Source of the DNA: Reyranella massiliensis 521
GTDB taxonomy: Bacteria > Pseudomonadota > Alphaproteobacteria > Reyranellales > Reyranellaceae
Direction: 5' to 3'
DNA length: 64,000 nucleotides
NCBI RefSeq assembly: GCF_000312425.1
Contig: NZ_HE997181.1
Coordinates: 3,968,320 to 4,032,319, forward strand
Positions 35,192 to 46,024 of the stretch are shown here, in pieces; position 1 is the stretch's first letter, and every line of letters starts with the position of its first letter. The notes beneath the pieces were generated by a model that saw nothing but the letters and a program-made list of their open reading frames with translations, was not told the origin of the DNA and did not search any database. Made by a program: the position numbers and the translations under genes.

Positions 35192-36172
35192 ATGCCACGC
35201 GCTGACGTGCACAGGTTGATGGAGCGCATGGCGATCCCCGCCATCGCCGCTCCGATGTTCCTGGTTTCCAACCCTGCCCTGGCACTCGCCTGTTGCGGCG
35301 AAGGGATCATGGGAAGCTTCCCCGCGCACGGCACCCGCAGCCGCGAGGAGTTCCAGCACTGGCTCGACGAGATGGTCGAGGGCATGAGGCGACTGGAGGA
35401 TGCCGGCCGGCAGCCCGCACCCTGGGCGGTGAACCTCGTCGTGCATGCGTCGAACCCGCGCTATCCCCGCGATCTCGAACTGGTCGAGAAATACAAGGTA
35501 CCCGTCGTGCTGACCTCGAAGGGCGCCCCGGGCGACGCGATCAAACGCATCCACGGCTGGGGCGCCGTCGCCTTGCACGATATCGCCAACCGGCGCCACG
35601 CCGAGAAGGCACTGGAGGCCGGAGTCGATGGCGTCATCGCGGTCGCCGGCGGTGCCGGCGGCCACACCGGCACGATCAATCCCTTCGCATTGATGAATGA
35701 AGTGCGGCAACTGGGTGACAGCTTCGCCGTGGTGCTGGCGGGCGGCCAGACGACGGGACGCGACGTACTGGCAGCCGAAGCGATGGGCGCGGACCTCGCC
35801 TATATCGGCACGCGCTTCATTGCGACGCGGGAAGCAATGGCGGCCCAGGCGCACAAGGAGATGATCCTGAACACCCGCGCCACAGACGTCTTTTTCACCG
35901 CCTCCATCGACGGCGCGCCGGCCAACTGGCTGACGCCCAGCCTGCTCGCCGCCGGCATCGACCTCGACGTGCTGCGCACAACACTTCCCGGCAAGATCGT
36001 CGATTCGCGGGAGAACAAGAAGCGCTGGAAGGACATCTATACGGCCGGCCACGGCGTCGGGAACATCGAGGACGTGCCGACTGTTGCGGATCTTTGCCGT
36101 CGCCTGATCTCGCAGTATCGCGAGGCGAAGTCTGAAATGGCGCGAGCGCTCGCCGGTCGCCCCACGGCGTAG
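35192..36172 (+). CDS. Nitronate monooxygenase family protein
   Basis: The 326-residue FMN-dependent TIM barrel has the family phosphate-binding motif GGAGGHTG at 153-160 (with the catalytic-region His158) and GGQTTGRDV plus [11 protein letters not shown]. Members oxidise alkyl nitronates or act as NADH:quinone reductases. The start at 35192 fits the IPAIAAPMF onset; a longer frame from 35141 has no support. It is divergent from the LLM gene and precedes the formaldehyde dehydrogenase by 52 bases on the same strand. Confidence 0.88.
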   Translation: MPRADVHRLMERMAIPAIAAPMFLVSNPALALACCGEGIMGSFPAHGTRSREEFQHWLDEMVEGMRRLEDAGRQPAPWAVNLVVHASNPRYPRDLELVEKYKVPVVLTSKGAPGDAIKRIHGWGAVALHDIANRRHAEKALEAGVDGVIAVAGGAGGHTGTINPFALMNEVRQLGDSFAVVLAGGQTTGRDVLAAEAMGADLAYIGTRFIATREAMAAQAHKEMILNTRATDVFFTASIDGAPANWLTPSLLAAGIDLDVLRTTLPGKIVDSRENKKRWKDIYTAGHGVGNIEDVPTVADLCRRLISQYREAKSEMARALAGRPTA

Positions 36173-36224
36173 ACTAGAACCGCTCCCCTGTTTAGGCTTC
36201 GCGCCACAGCACGGGGAGTTCAGC

Positions 36225-37337
<1,113 letters not shown>

Positions 37338-37353
37338 GGAAGGAAGCCACGCC

Positions 37354-38250
37354 ATGACCGTTCGCCGGATCGGCGGAGCCACCATCGAGAAGGTCGAGGA
37401 ACTGTGTGCGGCGGGCTTTCGTCCCAACCGCATGTTCCCGAGGTTCGACCAGCAGGCCTTCGATGCGCAGAAGCACTGGATGGTGCCGACGCATGTCGAG
37501 GCAGGCTCGGATCGTCTTGTCGGGTCGGTCCATACCTGGATCGTGAAGACCGGCCGCCACACCATCCTGATCGACACCTGCCTCGGCAACGACAAGCAGC
37601 GGCACAATCCCGGTTGGAACAAGCTCGACACGCCGTTCCTCAACCGGCTGCGCGCCTGCGGCTGCCCGCCCGAGTCGGTCGACTTCGTGATGTGCACGCA
37701 CCTGCATGTCGACCATGTCGGCTGGAACACCAAGCTGGAGAACGGCCGCTGGGTGCCGACGTTTCCCAACGCCAAGTATCTGTTCGGCAAGCGTGAATAC
37801 GCACACTGGGAAACCGAGCGCGGCGCGCAGGGCGAAGGCAAGGTGAACGACGGTTCGTTCGACGATTCGGTGCTGCCGATCGTCGAGGCGGGCAAGGCCG
37901 TGATGATCGAGAGCGATCACCAGCCCGACCCGCTGCTCACCATCAAGGACTATCCCGGCCACACACCGGGTTCGATCGCGATCAACCTGAAGGATGGCGG
38001 GCGCACCGCGACCTTCTCGGGCGATATCATGCATCATCCGATCCAGGTCTATCACCCCGACTGGTCGAGCCAGTTCTGCTGGGACCAGGACATGTCGGCA
38101 CGCTCGCGCCGCGCGCTGCTGGAGGATTGCGTCGAAAGCAACGCGCTCCTCTGCCCCGCCCATTTCCCGGGCGCCAACGCCGGCTACATCAAGCCCGAAG
38201 GCAACTCTTTCCGCATTGAATGGGACGAGCAAGGGGGTGGGCAACGATGA
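37354..38250 (+). CDS. MBL-fold metallo-hydrolase (quorum-quenching lactonase-like)
   Basis: The 298-residue enzyme has the metal site His116, His118, Asp120 and His121 (THLHVDH) and later YPGHTPGS and FSGDIMHHP. It resembles the AttM/AiiB-type and methyl parathion hydrolase-like branch, which open lactones or esters. No signal peptide is present. AAGGAAG before the ATG supports the start. Its stop overlaps the SMP-30 start (ATGA), so two different lactonase-type enzymes are coupled. Confidence 0.88.
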   Translation: MTVRRIGGATIEKVEELCAAGFRPNRMFPRFDQQAFDAQKHWMVPTHVEAGSDRLVGSVHTWIVKTGRHTILIDTCLGNDKQRHNPGWNKLDTPFLNRLRACGCPPESVDFVMCTHLHVDHVGWNTKLENGRWVPTFPNAKYLFGKREYAHWETERGAQGEGKVNDGSFDDSVLPIVEAGKAVMIESDHQPDPLLTIKDYPGHTPGSIAINLKDGGRTATFSGDIMHHPIQVYHPDWSSQFCWDQDMSARSRRALLEDCVESNALLCPAHFPGANAGYIKPEGNSFRIEWDEQGGGQR

Positions 38251-39086
38251 AGCTCCAACCGCTCCTCACCGGGCTGAGCTTCGGCGAAGGGCCGCGCTGG
38301 CGCGACGGCAAGCTGTGGTTCTCGGATTTCTACGTCCACCAGGTGCGGACGGTCGACGAGGCGGGCAAGGCCGAAACCATCGTCGAGGTGCCGGGCCAGC
38401 CGTCCGGCCTCGGCTGGCGGCCCGACGGCACGATGCTGATCGTCAGCATGACCGATCGTCGGTTGATGCGCTTTGCCGACGGCAAGCTTTCGGTCGAAGC
38501 CGAACTCAAGCCGCTCGCCACCGGCCATTGCAACGACATGATCGTCGACGCCAAGGGCCGCGCCTATGTCGGCAACTTCGGCTTCGATCGCCATGCCGGC
38601 GAGGAGCCGCGCGCCGCCGTGCTCGTTCGCGTCGATCCCGACCGTTCGGTGCACCGGGCAGCCGACGGACTGATGTTCCCCAACGGCACCGTCATCACAC
38701 CCGACGGTAAGACGATGATCATCGGCGAAACCTTCGCCAAGCGTCTGACGGCGTTCGACATCGCTCCCGACGGCACGCTCTCGAACCGCCGCGTCTGGGC
38801 GGAAACGCCCAACTGCAACCCCGACGGCATCTGCCTCGACGCGGAAGGTGGCATCTGGGTCACTGGCGCCTTCACCCATCACATGATCCGCGTTCTGGAA
38901 GGTGGCAAGGTCACCCACGACCTCGATCTCGGGGCACGCGCGGCCTATGCCTGCATGCTGGGCGGCCAGGACCGACGCACCCTGTTCGTCGTCACCAACA
39001 GCGGCAGCGGCCCCGCCATCGCCGACAAGCGCGACGGCCGGATCGAAACCATGCGAGTCGACGTACCCGGCGCCGGATTGCCGTAA
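38247..39086 (+). CDS. SMP-30/gluconolactonase/LRE family protein
   Basis: This 279-residue six-bladed beta-propeller has FGEGPRWRDGKLWFSD near the start, a likely metal-binding Glu15 there, CNDMIVDAKGRAYVGNFG and NPDGICLDAEGGIWV. Members hydrolyse sugar acid or other lactones with a divalent metal. It overlaps the MBL gene by four bases and precedes an SDR by ten. Within the operon it probably opens a lactone made by one of the dehydrogenases. Confidence 0.9.
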   Translation: MKLQPLLTGLSFGEGPRWRDGKLWFSDFYVHQVRTVDEAGKAETIVEVPGQPSGLGWRPDGTMLIVSMTDRRLMRFADGKLSVEAELKPLATGHCNDMIVDAKGRAYVGNFGFDRHAGEEPRAAVLVRVDPDRSVHRAADGLMFPNGTVITPDGKTMIIGETFAKRLTAFDIAPDGTLSNRRVWAETPNCNPDGICLDAEGGIWVTGAFTHHMIRVLEGGKVTHDLDLGARAAYACMLGGQDRRTLFVVTNSGSGPAIADKRDGRIETMRVDVPGAGLP

Positions 39087-39096
39087 GGAGAATGCA

Positions 39097-39909
39097 ATGA
39101 AGGGTCCCGAGGACGATGCCGGCCTGTCCGGCAAGGTCGCGATCATCGCCGGCGGTGGGGCTGCAGGCGATGGCATCGGCAATGGCCGTGCCGCCGCCAT
39201 CCTGCTGGCGCGTGCGGGCACGCATGTGCTGGTAGCCGACCGCGAGCTGAAGCTCGCGGAACGGACCGTCGAAATGATCAAGGCCGAAGGCGGCCATGCG
39301 GCGGCATTCGCCGGCGACCTGACCAACGAGGCGGAGTGCAAGCAGCTGGTCGACGCCGCAATCGATCACTGGGGCCGCCTCGACTTCCTCGACAACAATA
39401 TCGGCATCGGCAGCCGCGGCTCGGTCGTGGAGGAGAAGCCTGAGGAGTTTCGCCGCGTCATGCAGGTCAACGTCGAGACGATGTTCCTGGTCTCCAAGCA
39501 TGCGATTCCCGCGATGATCAAGACGGCCAAAGGCGGTTCGATCGTCAACATCTCCTCGATCTCGGCCTTACGGCCGCGCGGCCTCACGACCTACACCACA
39601 TCGAAAGCCGCCGTAATCGGGCTGACCAAGGCGATGGCGGTCGACCATGGCAAGGACAATATCCGCGTCAACTGCATCTGCCCCGGCCCGATGTATACGC
39701 CCATGGTCTATGCCCGCGGCATGAGCGATGCCGCGAGGTCCCAGCGCGCCAGGGCGTCGGTGCTGAAGACCGAAGGCACCGGCTGGGACGTCGGCCATGC
39801 CGTGCGCTTCCTGCTGTCGGCGCACGCCCGCTACATCACCGGCCAGGTACTGACCGTCGACGGCGGCGTGACCCTGCAGGGTCCGGAGCGCGATTCGCAA
39901 GACCACTGA
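39097..39909 (+). CDS. SDR family oxidoreductase with extended cofactor loop
   Basis: The 270-residue SDR has Ser154, Tyr166 and Lys170 (YTTSK) and the NNIGIG strand. Its cofactor-binding turn is longer than usual: GGGAAGDGIGNGRA replaces the simple TGxxxGIG. The second SDR of this operon has the same long turn, so they are sister enzymes. AAGGAG six bases before the ATG supports the start. Role in the operon: probable oxidation of an alcohol intermediate. Confidence 0.9.
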   Translation: MKGPEDDAGLSGKVAIIAGGGAAGDGIGNGRAAAILLARAGTHVLVADRELKLAERTVEMIKAEGGHAAAFAGDLTNEAECKQLVDAAIDHWGRLDFLDNNIGIGSRGSVVEEKPEEFRRVMQVNVETMFLVSKHAIPAMIKTAKGGSIVNISSISALRPRGLTTYTTSKAAVIGLTKAMAVDHGKDNIRVNCICPGPMYTPMVYARGMSDAARSQRARASVLKTEGTGWDVGHAVRFLLSAHARYITGQVLTVDGGVTLQGPERDSQDH

Positions 39910-39927
39910 CACCCGAGGGAAACAACG

Positions 39928-40482
39928 ATGGCTCGCCTGCCGTATCTGGAGGCCGATCAAGTCGCGCCCGAATACCGCGACATGCTGAAGCGCAACACCA
40001 ACCTGCACAAGCTGCTGGTGAATTCGCCGGACATGGCGCGCGCCTTCAACGGCATGGGCGGCTTCATCCGCTTTAAGAGCAAGCTCGATCCGCGGCTGCG
40101 CGAGTTGGCAATCCTGCAAGTCGGCTGGATGGAGAAGTCGGAATACGAGTTCACCCATCACGTGAAGATCGGCAAGGAATTCGGCGTCACCGACGACGAC
40201 ATCAAGGCTCTGATGGCCGAGACCGAAGGCAAGCCCAGCAATCTCGAGCCGCTGGCCAAGGCGATCCTGAAGGGCGCCCGCGAGATGGTGAAGGACCTCG
40301 CCATGTCCGACGCCACTTTCGCCGAGATCAAGAAGGACCTCTCCAACGAGCACATGACCGACCTGGTGCTCACCATCGCCTTCTACTGTGCGGTCGTGCG
40401 GGTGCTCGCCACCATGCAGATCGACAACGAGCCCCACTACAAGGAAGTGCTGAAGCAGTATCCAATCCCCGGAGTGAAGTGA
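39928..40482 (+). CDS. Carboxymuconolactone decarboxylase family protein
   Basis: The 184-residue all-helical protein has the CMD pattern LDPRLRELAILQVGWMEKSEYEFTHH (in parts: RLRELAILQVGW, then SEYEFTHHVKIG). It has E-x-x-x-H instead of the CxxC of AhpD peroxidases, so a decarboxylase or isomerase-like role is more likely than peroxidase activity. It starts 18 bases after the SDR and ends one base before the next SDR. Its exact reaction is unknown. Confidence 0.88.
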   Translation: MARLPYLEADQVAPEYRDMLKRNTNLHKLLVNSPDMARAFNGMGGFIRFKSKLDPRLRELAILQVGWMEKSEYEFTHHVKIGKEFGVTDDDIKALMAETEGKPSNLEPLAKAILKGAREMVKDLAMSDATFAEIKKDLSNEHMTDLVLTIAFYCAVVRVLATMQIDNEPHYKEVLKQYPIPGVK

Positions 40483-40483
40483 C

Positions 40484-41284
40484 ATGCGTCTCAAGGATCG
40501 CGTCGCCATCGTCGTCGGCGCCGGACAGAGCCCGGGCGAAGGCATGGGCAATGGCCGCGCCACCGCCCTCACTTTCGCGCGCGAAGGCGCCAAGGTGCTG
40601 TGCGTCGATCACAATCTCGCGTCGGCCCAGGAAACCGTCGACCTGATCCGCCAGGGCCAGGGCGTCGCCGAGGCCTTCAAGGCGGACGTCACCAAGGAAG
40701 GCGACATCAAGAAGATGGTCGCCGATGCTCACGGGCGCTGGGGGCGCATCGACATCCTGCACAACAATGTCGGCGTCTCGCTGTCCGGCGGCGATGCCGA
40801 GCTGGGCGACATCACCGAAGAGGCGTTCGATCGCTGCACCGCGATCAACCTCAAGAGCTGCATCTTTGCCGCCAAGCATGTGCTGCCGATCATGCGAAAG
40901 CAGCAGAGCGGCGTGATCATCAACATCTCCTCGATGGCCGTGATCACGACCTATCCCTATGTCGCCTACAAGGCGACCAAGGCCGCGATGGTCGCCTTCA
41001 CTGAGCAGCTTGCCTATCAGAATGCCCAGTACGGCATCCGCGCTAATGTCATCCTGCCCGGCCTGATGAACACGCCGATGGCCGTCGACACGCGGGCCCG
41101 CGAATTCAAGAAGACCCGCGCCGAGGTCGAGGCCGAGCGCGACTCCAAGGTGCCGCTGCGCAAGAAGATGGGCACCGGCTGGGACGTCGCCAATGCCGCA
41201 CTGTTTCTGGCCTCCGACGAGGCCAACTTCATCACCGGCGTGACGTTGCCGGTGGACGGCGGCGCGAGCGTGCGCCGGGGGTAG
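40484..41284 (+). CDS. SDR family oxidoreductase, sister of the SDR at 39097
   Basis: The 266-residue SDR has Ser150, Tyr162 and Lys166 (YKATK) and NNVGVS. The cofactor turn GAGQSPGEGMGNGRA is long, like that of the other SDR in this operon; the two also share TGWDV near residue 235. GGAG nine bases upstream supports the ATG. It is the last gene of the operon and overlaps the convergent LysR gene by 53 bases. Confidence 0.9.
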   Translation: MRLKDRVAIVVGAGQSPGEGMGNGRATALTFAREGAKVLCVDHNLASAQETVDLIRQGQGVAEAFKADVTKEGDIKKMVADAHGRWGRIDILHNNVGVSLSGGDAELGDITEEAFDRCTAINLKSCIFAAKHVLPIMRKQQSGVIINISSMAVITTYPYVAYKATKAAMVAFTEQLAYQNAQYGIRANVILPGLMNTPMAVDTRAREFKKTRAEVEAERDSKVPLRKKMGTGWDVANAALFLASDEANFITGVTLPVDGGASVRRG

Positions 41285-42149
41285 TCGCCAGGAGGCCGCT
41301 CAGCTCCGCGAGGAAGGCCCGGACCAAGCGTGCGTTCTGCCGTTCGCGCAGATGCACGACATGGGCGTAGGTGTAGATCTCCGCATCCGATACCTGCAGC
41401 GCACGGATGCGCGGATCGGGAATGAATTCCATCTCCGAGACGACGCCGAGGCCGATGCCCTTGGCCACGGCCTCGCGGATCGATTCGCGGCTGCCGATCT
41501 CCATCACCACCTTCGGCCGCACGTCCTTTTCGCGCATCGCCTGGTCGAAGGCGCGGCGCGTGGTCGAACCAGCCTCGCGCACGATCAACCGCTCGCCTTC
41601 CATATCGCGCGCCCGGATCGCGCGCCGACTGGCGAACGCGTGATCGGCCGGACACATCACCACGACGCGATGCTTTCGGTACGGGATCGCGACAAGGCGG
41701 GTATCGGGATCGACATGCGCCAGCACCGCCACATCAGTGCGATAGTCCAGCAGGTCGCGCAACGTGTCGCGCGAATTGCCGACGGTCACTGAGACGTAGA
41801 TTCCCGGATAACGGGCATTGAAGGCCGCCAGCATGTCGGTGACATGATATGGGCCAACCGCGCCGACCCTCAGATGCCCCGTCTTGAGGCCGCGAGTCTC
41901 GTTGAGATAGTCGGCAGCCTCCTTCTCGTCGGCGAACAGCCGCCGCGTGATGTCGAGCAGACCGTCGCCTGTTTCGGTGAGTTCGATGCGCCGGCCTCTG
42001 CGTACGAACAGCTCGACACCGAACTCCTGCTCCAGCGACTTCACCTGCGTGGTGATGGTGGGCTGGCTGACGCCCAGCTCGCGGGCCGCAACGGTGAAGC
42101 TCATACGCTGGGCGACGGCATGGAAGGACCGGAGCTGAGTGTGCCGCAT
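41232..42149 (-). CDS. LysR family transcriptional regulator
   Basis: This 305-residue LysR protein has the N-terminal winged helix (LRSFHAVAQRMSF, ARELGVSQPTITTQV) and a C-terminal effector domain starting near residue 90 (TGHLRVGAVGPYH). It is divergent from the iron alcohol dehydrogenase and phnDCE, so it most likely controls that unit, perhaps in response to a phosphonate. A perfect inverted repeat lies directly before its start codon. The 3' end overlaps the SDR gene. Confidence 0.92.
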   Translation of the reverse strand: MRHTQLRSFHAVAQRMSFTVAARELGVSQPTITTQVKSLEQEFGVELFVRRGRRIELTETGDGLLDITRRLFADEKEAADYLNETRGLKTGHLRVGAVGPYHVTDMLAAFNARYPGIYVSVTVGNSRDTLRDLLDYRTDVAVLAHVDPDTRLVAIPYRKHRVVVMCPADHAFASRRAIRARDMEGERLIVREAGSTTRRAFDQAMREKDVRPKVVMEIGSRESIREAVAKGIGLGVVSEMEFIPDPRIRALQVSDAEIYTYAHVVHLRERQNARLVRAFLAELSGLLATTPGARSRRRPPATSRR

Positions 42150-42164
42150 ATTGATTTTTTCAAT
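42150..42164. promoter_or_regulatory. Inverted repeat, candidate LysR operator
   Basis: ATTGA at 42150-42154 and TCAAT at 42160-42164 form a perfect inverted repeat around five T bases, touching the LysR start codon at 42149. It is AT-rich inside GC-rich DNA and includes a T-N11-A arrangement, the usual core for LysR binding. It lies in the divergent region before the iron alcohol dehydrogenase and phnDCE. Binding is inferred. Confidence 0.45.
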
Positions 42165-42253
42165 GCCAGAGTGATTTCGTTTGAATTGGATAAATGTGAG
42201 GTCGGGCCCGAGGATTGTCCACCAAGGAACAAGAATTTTCGGGAGAAGCGCGG

Positions 42254-43366
42254 ATGTGGCGCTACCGCAATCCGGTCGACGTGCAGTTCGGCACAGGTGC
42301 GTTCGAACGCATCGGCGATGTCCTGGCCGGACGCTCCTATTGCCTCGTTACCTATGACGACGCCAATGGCGGCCGCGTCTTCGCCGAGCTGACGCGGCGC
42401 CTTGCGGCGCTCGCCGGCGAGCCCGCCGCCCTGGTCCGCAATATCGGTCCCAACCCCGATTTTATCGGCCTCACCGAGTCCTGCCGGCTCTACGCGGCCG
42501 CGGACAAGCCCATCGAGGCCATTGTCGCCCTGGGCGGCGGCTCGGTCATCGACGCCGCCAAGGTGCTGGCCGCCGCATCGGGAGACTTCTCGCGCGTCCG
42601 CACCTTCCTCGAAACGGGCAAGGGCGGCGAGGCACTGGGCACCACGCCGATCATCGCCATTCCGACGACGTCTGGAACCGGCAGCGAGGTCACGAGCTGG
42701 GCCACGGTGTGGGATACCGAGGCGAAGAACAAATATTCGCTCGCACGCTTCAGCCTCCATCCTGAGGTCGCGCTCGTCGATCCGCTGCTGACGGTCGGCC
42801 TGCCGCGCGGCATCACCGTCAGCACCGGGCTCGATGCGCTCAGCCATGCTCTGGAAAGCATCTGGAACGTCAACGCCAACCCGGTTTCGACGGCGCTCGC
42901 CGAGCAGGCCGCGCGCGGGGTGCTGGAAGCCCTGCCGGCCCTGGCCGACAATCTCCGCGACACCGAGCTGCGATCGAGGCTCTCGCGCGCCAGCCTGTTT
43001 GCCGGGCTCGCCTTCTCCAACACCAAGACCTCGCTCGCCCACTCGCTTTCCTATCATCTCACCCTGCATCACGGCGTGCCGCACGGCATCGCCTGTTCCT
43101 TCAGCCTGCCCATGGTGATGCGCGCCGTCATCGGCTGCGATCTGGCCTGCGACGCAGCCCTGAAGAACATCTTCGGCTCCAACCTGCAGGCCGGCGCCGC
43201 ACGCCTCGAAGCGACATTGGAAAAGCTCGGCGTGTCGACACGCGCCACCGACCACGGCATCGCCGCCAGAGACTGGACGGCCCTCGTCGATCACGCGCTC
43301 GCCGGCGAGCGCGGACGCAACTTCATCGGACGCCGGGAGGCGCTGTTGGCCGCAATGGCCGCGTAA
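42254..43366 (+). CDS. Iron-containing alcohol dehydrogenase, possible phosphonoacetaldehyde reductase
   Basis: The 370-residue group III alcohol dehydrogenase has the NAD motif GGGSVID at 94-100 and iron ligands Asp194, His198, His263 and His277 (GLDALSHALES, AHSLSYHLTLHHGVPHG). Direct linkage to phnDCE suggests it acts on a phosphonate such as phosphonoacetaldehyde, as PhpC-type reductases do; this is an inference from context. GGGAG before the ATG at 42254 supports the start; a TTG at 42215 is the alternative. It leads the unit phnD, phnC, phnE. Confidence 0.88.
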   Translation: MWRYRNPVDVQFGTGAFERIGDVLAGRSYCLVTYDDANGGRVFAELTRRLAALAGEPAALVRNIGPNPDFIGLTESCRLYAAADKPIEAIVALGGGSVIDAAKVLAAASGDFSRVRTFLETGKGGEALGTTPIIAIPTTSGTGSEVTSWATVWDTEAKNKYSLARFSLHPEVALVDPLLTVGLPRGITVSTGLDALSHALESIWNVNANPVSTALAEQAARGVLEALPALADNLRDTELRSRLSRASLFAGLAFSNTKTSLAHSLSYHLTLHHGVPHGIACSFSLPMVMRAVIGCDLACDAALKNIFGSNLQAGAARLEATLEKLGVSTRATDHGIAARDWTALVDHALAGERGRNFIGRREALLAAMAA

Positions 43367-43401
43367 ACAAGCAAAGAAAAGACACAAGGAGGAAACAAGC
43401 C

Positions 43402-44283
43402 ATGATCAGGATCACGCGTCGAGACTTCGGGTTCCTTTCCGCCAGTTCGCTCCTCGCCGGCTCCATGGCCGGCAGCGGCGGCGCCCATGCCCAACAGGTC
43501 CTGAAGGTGGGGCTGATTCCTTCCGAGGATTCGCGTGCCATGCTGGCGCAGAGCAAGGACATCCTCGACGCGGTCGAGAAGAATTCCGGCCTCAAGGTTC
43601 AGGGCTTCGTCGCCACCGATTATAACGGCGTCATCGAAGCACTGCGCGCCAAGCATCTCGACATCGCCTATCTCGGGCCCTTCTCCTATGTGCTGGCCAC
43701 CACGGTGACGCCGGTCGAGGCCTTCGCCATCGCCGAGACGGCCAAGGCGGGCCGCACCTACTATCACAGCCAGATCATCGCCCTGAAATCGAGCGGCATC
43801 AAAAAGCTCGACGATCTCAAGGGCAAGAACTTCGCCTTCGTCGATCCTGCGTCGACCTCGGGTTACGCGTTCCCCCTGGCCGGATTGATCAAGGCCGGCA
43901 TCGATCCCAAGCGCGACTTCAAGACGGTGATCTTCACCGGCGCGCATGACGCCAATGCGCTGGCCGTCGCCAACGGCAAGGTCGATGCCGCGACCATCGC
44001 CGACCGCATCCTCGATGCCGCCATCGCAAAGGGCCACATCAAAGCCGACCAGATCGAAGTCGTCTGGCGTTCCCCGCCGATCCCCGAGTCGCCCATGGTG
44101 TGGCGCAAGGACCTCTCACCCGAGATGAAGGCCAAGGTCAAAGCGGCCTTCCTAGGCATCAAGGACCTCAACTGGTCCGACCAGGGCAAGCTGAACGGCT
44201 TCAAGGAAACCAACGATCAAGCCTACGACGTGGTTCGCGAGACAGCCAAACTCGCCAACATCGACCTCAAGAAGCAGAAGTAG
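43402..44283 (+). CDS. phnD: Phosphonate/phosphite ABC transporter substrate-binding protein
   Basis: This 293-residue PhnD-type periplasmic binding protein has a Tat-like signal (TRRDFGFLSASS, Arg6-Arg7, then a hydrophobic core ending AHAQ). The mature part has the PhnD marks GLIPSEDSRAML, FVDPASTSGYAFP and PPIPESPMVW. It binds phosphonates, phosphite or phosphate and delivers them to PhnE. AAGGAGG ten bases before the ATG supports the start. It follows the alcohol dehydrogenase by 35 bases. Confidence 0.93.
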   Translation: MIRITRRDFGFLSASSLLAGSMAGSGGAHAQQVLKVGLIPSEDSRAMLAQSKDILDAVEKNSGLKVQGFVATDYNGVIEALRAKHLDIAYLGPFSYVLATTVTPVEAFAIAETAKAGRTYYHSQIIALKSSGIKKLDDLKGKNFAFVDPASTSGYAFPLAGLIKAGIDPKRDFKTVIFTGAHDANALAVANGKVDAATIADRILDAAIAKGHIKADQIEVVWRSPPIPESPMVWRKDLSPEMKAKVKAAFLGIKDLNWSDQGKLNGFKETNDQAYDVVRETAKLANIDLKKQK

Positions 44284-44300
44284 CGGCGGGAGATCGCGAC

Positions 44301-45146
<846 letters not shown>

Positions 45147-45148
45147 CC

Positions 45149-45952
45149 ATGTCGATCGGCACCCTGCAATTCGTGGTCAACAAGCCGCGTGGACCGCTCG
45201 GCTGGTGGATCCTTGTACCAATTCTCGGCTTGTCGCTCGCCGTGCTGTGGTGGGCGGCGCTGGGTACGCAGCTCAGCGTGTCGGGCCTGATTGGCGGCTT
45301 GCCGTGGATCGGCGATTTCATCGGGCGCATGCTGCCCCCCAACTTCGCCTTCATGCAGAAGCTGGTGCGGCCGGCTGTCGAAACCGTTCAGATCGCCCTG
45401 TGGGGTACCTTGCTCGGCGTCTTACTGGCCCTGCCGGTCTGTTTCTTCGCCGCGCGAAATCTCTCGCCCTATGCCTGGGTGTTCCATGGTCTACGCCAGG
45501 TCCTGAACGTGATGCGCGGCATCAACGAAATCATCCTGGCGCTGATCTTCGTGGCCGCGGTCGGCCTCGGTCCCTTCGCCGGCGTGCTGGCCATCGCCAT
45601 TCACGGTGCCGGCATGCTGGGCAAGTTCTTCGCAGAAGCCATCGAGGAAATCGACGAAGGCCCGCTCGATGCGCTGCGTGCTGCCGGCGCCGGAACCTTG
45701 CAGCGCATCGTCTTCGGCGTATTGCCGCAGGTCTTGCCGGCATGGATCGGCGTCGTGCTCTATCGCTTCGAAACCAACATCCGCGTCTCCACGGTGCTGG
45801 GCATGGTGGGCGCAGGCGGCATCGGTTTCGAGCTCATCAGCTCGATGAAGCTCTTTGCCTACGAAGACACTGCCGCATGTGTAATCGTGATCCTGATCCT
45901 TGTGCTCGCCGCGGATCTGCTATCCTCAAAACTGCGCGCAATGATCCGCTAG
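45149..45952 (+). CDS. phnE: Phosphonate ABC transporter permease
   Basis: The 267-residue inner-membrane permease has about six membrane segments and the PhnE EAA-like loop EAIEEIDEGPLDALRAAGAG, followed by FGVLPQVLPAWIG and FETNIRVSTVLGMVGAGGIG. GGGAGG eight bases before the ATG supports the start. Only one PhnE copy is present. No C-P lyase, phnX, phnW or phnZ gene is within the window, so phosphonate breakdown must be encoded elsewhere. Confidence 0.95.
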   Translation: MSIGTLQFVVNKPRGPLGWWILVPILGLSLAVLWWAALGTQLSVSGLIGGLPWIGDFIGRMLPPNFAFMQKLVRPAVETVQIALWGTLLGVLLALPVCFFAARNLSPYAWVFHGLRQVLNVMRGINEIILALIFVAAVGLGPFAGVLAIAIHGAGMLGKFFAEAIEEIDEGPLDALRAAGAGTLQRIVFGVLPQVLPAWIGVVLYRFETNIRVSTVLGMVGAGGIGFELISSMKLFAYEDTAACVIVILILVLAADLLSSKLRAMIR

Positions 45953-46024
45953 CCGGAAGCCGGCTCTCGACGCCTCCTCCCTCTCGCGTCACTTTCGCCG
46001 CCGACGCAACCAGGGAGGAACAAC

